In this document: positions 61,901-64,000 of the stretch, piece after piece | How the letters are laid out: each line of letters starts with the position of its first letter | Position numbering within the stretch: the stretch's first letter is position 1 | DNA from: JAJCYK01 sp965212195 | Lineage (GTDB): Bacteria; Bacteroidota; Bacteroidia; Cytophagales; Cyclobacteriaceae | Length of the DNA stretch: 64,000 nucleotides | Reading direction: 5' to 3' | NCBI GenBank assembly: GCA_965212195.1 | Contig: CBDBUW010000012.1 | Span: 62,001-126,000, forward strand | Notes under the pieces: model-generated | What the model saw: only the letters and a program-made list of their open reading frames with translations | Database searches by the model: none | What the model was told of the DNA's origin: nothing | Translations under genes and position numbers: made by a program

Positions 61901-63721
61901 AAGCCCACAGATTTACGTGTATTAACCGATATCGTACTGAAATTCAGTGAACCATTACTAGATGGACCTATAACGTTAAAGAATAGCATACCTAAAAGCA
62001 TCCCGCCTGTACACGGTGATCCCGATCGTCTTCAACAGATATTGCACAATATAATTGACAATGCTATCAAGTTTTCAGAGGAGGGTGAGATAGAGGTAAC
62101 TGCTCAGGAAGAAAATGGACTTGTTCGAATATCCATATCTGATTCCGGTATTGGAATCCCTGATGATAAGCTTTCCACCATCTTTCAATCTTTTGAGCAG
62201 GTGGATGCATCGATAGAAAGAGCATACGGTGGAACCGGCTTGGGTTTGGCTATTACCCAACAATTGGTGGAGCTACATGGGGGAACCATCCAGGTTCAAT
62301 CGGAGGTAGGTAAAGGTTCTGTTTTTACTTTCATCCTGCCGGTATCCATGGAAGAACCAGCATCGGGAAAACCATCGTTTGGATATGACACTGGCAAAAT
62401 TCCGGAAATTTCCAGGGTAAGGGTGGACTCTGAAACGGCCCTGGATACATTGGATGATTCCCTCAAACAGAATGGGGACTTTAAACTGCTGGTGGTAGAT
62501 GATGAAGCTATCAATCATCAGGTTTATTTGAGTTATCTGGCCTCAGAGAACTATGCGGTTACCCAGGCGTTTAGTGGGGAAGAGGCCTTAAAGGCTATTG
62601 AGGAAAGCCAGGATTGGGACTTGATACTGTTAGATCTAATGATGCCTAAAATGTCGGGATATGAAGTCTGCAAACGACTGCGGCAAAAATTTCTTCCTAC
62701 CGAGCTGCCGGTAATTATGATCACAGCCAAAGATCAGGTATCAGATTTAGTACAAGGATTTGCCTGTGGCGCCAACGACTATCTAGCTAAGCCCTTTACC
62801 AAACATGAGTTTTTAGCACGTATAAAGACCCACCTGAACTTGTTTAAAATCAACCATGCTTATGGGAGATTTGTACCACATGAATTTTTAAAGACCTTGG
62901 GAAGGGAATCTATTGTAGATGTAGGACTAGGTGATCAGGTTGAACAGGAAATGACAATTCTGTTTTGCGATATTCGTTCATATAGTGCCTTATCGGAAAC
63001 TATGTCCCCGAAGCAGACCTTCAATTTCCTGAACGGTTATTTAAGTAGAGTGGGCCCAATTATCAGGGAGAATAATGGCTTTGTTAATCAATACTATGGC
63101 GATGGTATCATGGCCGTTTATCAAAGTAGTGCCGAAGATGCCGTGATTGCTTCCATAGAAATGCAAAAAAGCGTGGCCACTTATAATGTTGAAAGAGAAA
63201 GCAAAAACCGTCAACCAATCAAAATCGGCATTGGCATCCATACAGGATCATTGATGCTGGGGATAATTGGAGATCAACACCGCATGGACACCGGCGCGGT
63301 GGCGGATTCGGTTAACATTGCAGCCCGTATGGAGGGGTTGACTAAGTTTTACGGTTCTTCAATAATCATAAGTGAACCTACCAGATCATCCATCAATAAC
63401 CCTGAACGATTTAACAGCCGCTTTTTGGGAAAAGTCCAGGTGAAAGGCAGGGAAGGGGCAATTTCTGTATTTGAAATATTCGATGGTGAGCCAGAAAAGA
63501 TCATTGACCATAAAATAAATACCAGGGTAGATTTTGAAAAAGGACTTAAGCATTACTTTGCCAAAGACTTTGAAGATGCTGCTGTACAATTTAAAAAGGT
63601 GCTCACAACCAATCCCCATGACAAACCAGCTCAACTCTACCGTGAACGCTGTGCAGAATTTATGGTGAAGGGTATCCCTGAGGGTTGGCATGGTGTTGAA
63701 GTAATGGACAGCAAGTTCTAG
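58979..63721 (+). CDS. Hybrid sensor histidine kinase fused to a class III nucleotide cyclase
   Basis: The 1580-residue protein has an N-terminal signal peptide, then about 14 Reg_prop blades (IWIGT-GGGLNKLD type) forming two seven-bladed propellers, a Y_Y_Y domain and a membrane helix near 855-875. The cytoplasmic part has a HisKA domain (H910 in TSHELRTPLNG), an ATPase domain (DNAIKFS, DSGIGIPDD, GTGLGLAI), a receiver (D1219 in LLDLMMPKMSG) and a class III cyclase (LFCDIRSYSALSE, YYGDGIMAVY, DSVNIAARMEG), then a TPR-like tail. The adenine-recognising lysine position appears to be glutamine, so the product (cAMP or cGMP) is uncertain. ATG 58979 is chosen over TTG 58931. Confidence 0.95.
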   Translation: MKGLIWLNLKDTLGLVALVILIGQWSTDLQAQKIEMSIDRVGYEQGLTQTTVYSIFQDSKGFMWFGTRDGLHKYDGYGFKVYRNKPDDPKSLSNNTIRAIYEHKSMLWVGTENGLNRFDWETEKFIRYQNDPANPSSISHDRIRAIVEDTFGDLWIGTNGGGLNKLVLTASENGEELLKFERYRHNPEDPYSLSHNSVYALCPASQGGIWIGTIGGGLNKLDPKKGTFTRYQHDPNIPSSIADNSINAVHEDHSGVLWIGTRGKGLDILLPDKAEAQEPVSKFIHVQNDPHDASSLSDNNVNIIKEDQSGTLLVGTYGGGLDLLSIPDSLVHGEHFEFKFENFKNDPADVNSLSNNLIRSIHEDKSGVIWIGTSEGGLNKFQRNRRKFRHYQQEVGNRNSLSAKSVSSIYQDQNGVLWIGTYGGGLNKLLPGEINEASSTFLHYLNDPNNSKSLSSDVVLSIFQDRFDTHWLGTINGGLAKFDPASGDFTHFQHDPQNPSSLSNNRVTSMQQDLSNSNQVLWIGTYGGLNRFDMTTGIFTSFHHHPDEPNSLSDNNINQVFVDQLGTLWIATRAGGLNKFNVKNGTFRRFVHSTDNPKSISSNEINVIHESSLNPRILWIGTYGGGLNRFDIETEAFVHYREGDGLSNDVINGILEDDNGNLWLSTNGGLSKFNPTLGTFRNYDLYDGLQSNEFNAGAYYRSQHGGEMFFGGINGFNSFNPEEGIKDDPHIPQVVITDFQIFNKSVPISEPNQRSPLGKSITATDEITLSHNESVFSFEFAALHYSLPGKNSYAYKMEGFDNDWNYIDHRRFTTFTALPAGDYVFRVKGANPDGVWNEVGTSVAIFITPPWWKTWWAYGLYILGLVSLIAGYIRYKTQIQAKELAQQKRVTEQLRRVDKLKDDFLANTSHELRTPLNGIIGLTESMIDGAAGELPGQAKVNLSMVASSGKRLASLVNDILDFSKLKTRTLELNRKPTDLRVLTDIVLKFSEPLLDGPITLKNSIPKSIPPVHGDPDRLQQILHNIIDNAIKFSEEGEIEVTAQEENGLVRISISDSGIGIPDDKLSTIFQSFEQVDASIERAYGGTGLGLAITQQLVELHGGTIQVQSEVGKGSVFTFILPVSMEEPASGKPSFGYDTGKIPEISRVRVDSETALDTLDDSLKQNGDFKLLVVDDEAINHQVYLSYLASENYAVTQAFSGEEALKAIEESQDWDLILLDLMMPKMSGYEVCKRLRQKFLPTELPVIMITAKDQVSDLVQGFACGANDYLAKPFTKHEFLARIKTHLNLFKINHAYGRFVPHEFLKTLGRESIVDVGLGDQVEQEMTILFCDIRSYSALSETMSPKQTFNFLNGYLSRVGPIIRENNGFVNQYYGDGIMAVYQSSAEDAVIASIEMQKSVATYNVERESKNRQPIKIGIGIHTGSLMLGIIGDQHRMDTGAVADSVNIAARMEGLTKFYGSSIIISEPTRSSINNPERFNSRFLGKVQVKGREGAISVFEIFDGEPEKIIDHKINTRVDFEKGLKHYFAKDFEDAAVQFKKVLTTNPHDKPAQLYRERCAEFMVKGIPEGWHGVEVMDSKF

Positions 63722-63881
63722 TGTCCGGCCAATCTTGAGTTTGTTTAATATTCTTTAGAGGCAAATCCTAAAAAGATATCACAACAGCTAAGCATAAACT
63801 AAAGTGTTGAGTGTGTGGTTTTTATTTTTAGAACACAATAACTATATTATTCATCACGCTAATCTTTAATCTTGAACCAAT

Positions 63882-64000
63882 ATGATCCCTAACGCTTTCG
63901 AATACCTCACGCCCCAGACCTTGGATGAGGCTATTGCTATGCTTCAGCAATATGGCGACGAGGCCAAGATCCTTTCGGGAGGCCATAGTTTGATCCCCAT
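63882..64000 (+). CDS. Start of a molybdenum-hydroxylase FAD subunit (CoxM/CutM-like), cut by window edge
   Basis: Forty residues are visible from ATG 63882. FEYLTPQTLDEAIAMLQQYG followed by EAKILSGGHSLIP is the characteristic N-terminus of the FAD-binding subunit of xanthine-dehydrogenase and carbon-monoxide-dehydrogenase type enzymes (AGGxS flavin motif). The other subunits would lie beyond the window. It agrees with the molybdenum-cofactor genes around 50-53 kb. No promoter could be assigned in the 160-base gap upstream. Confidence 0.82.
   Translation, partial: MIPNAFEYLTPQTLDEAIAMLQQYGDEAKILSGGHSLIP

Overview
This window looks like a chromosomal segment from a member of the Bacteroidota, possibly near the Saprospiria or Cytophagia. 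The evidence is a PorP/SprF type IX secretion protein, the order miaB - sigma-54 activator - lptE - TPR protein - secG next to groESL, a LytS/LytTR pair, a two-component hybrid with Reg_prop propellers, start codons without Shine-Dalgarno sites, and promoters of the TTTG-N19/20-TAnnTTTG type. No tRNA, rRNA, insertion sequence, prophage or CRISPR array was seen. Most of the window is dense core genome.

Layout. 1-6.9 kb (minus strand): a run made of a FAH-family enzyme, a secreted M23 peptidase, a transketolase split into two genes with a secreted von Willebrand A gene between them, and a PD40-repeat outer-membrane protein cut by the window edge. 7.1-12.3 kb: trehalose/alpha-glucan genes (GH15 hydrolase, DUF763, a fused trehalose-6-phosphate synthase/phosphatase). 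12.4-19.8 kb: an exonuclease, mpl and dnaB divergent from a shared regulatory region, an MDR oxidoreductase, both ETF subunits and a bifunctional nuclease. 19.8-26.6 kb: nucleoside and peptide transporters, a SiaB/SiaC pair and groESL. 26.9-34.6 kb: the secG-lptE-miaB operon, a gamma-carbonic-anhydrase-like protein, a holin-like protein and PorP. 34.7-41.2 kb: a deacetylase-like enzyme, two rhomboids, an OmpH chaperone, an Hpt protein, an EEP phosphatase/nuclease, an arginase-family enzyme and a metallophosphoesterase. 41.2-49.6 kb: a lipoprotein, dinB, an NhaC/epimerase/SGNH operon, a GIN-domain protein, a small tyrosine-phosphatase-like protein and the LytS/LytTR pair. 49.7-54 kb: molybdenum-cofactor genes (MocA-like, MoaA, a MoaD-like protein) with a DsbA-like protein and a BNR protein. 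54.3-58.6 kb: a secreted truncated haemoglobin behind hemA, and a GAF sigma-54 activator. 59-64 kb: a 1580-residue sensor kinase fused to a nucleotide cyclase, then the start of a molybdenum-hydroxylase FAD subunit.

How the parts fit. The MocA-like and MoaA proteins at 50 kb could serve the molybdenum hydroxylase that begins at 63.9 kb. HemA and the haemoglobin form a haem source and user. GH15 and OtsAB bracket a trehalose or glucan cycle. The most unusual single gene is the propeller-sensor/histidine-kinase/receiver/cyclase fusion. Other notable points are the split transketolase interrupted by a vWA gene, the almost universal abutting of stop codons at convergent gene pairs, the palindrome-rich mpl/dnaB region, and a GC-rich intergenic sequence repeated at 43.0 and 54.0 kb.
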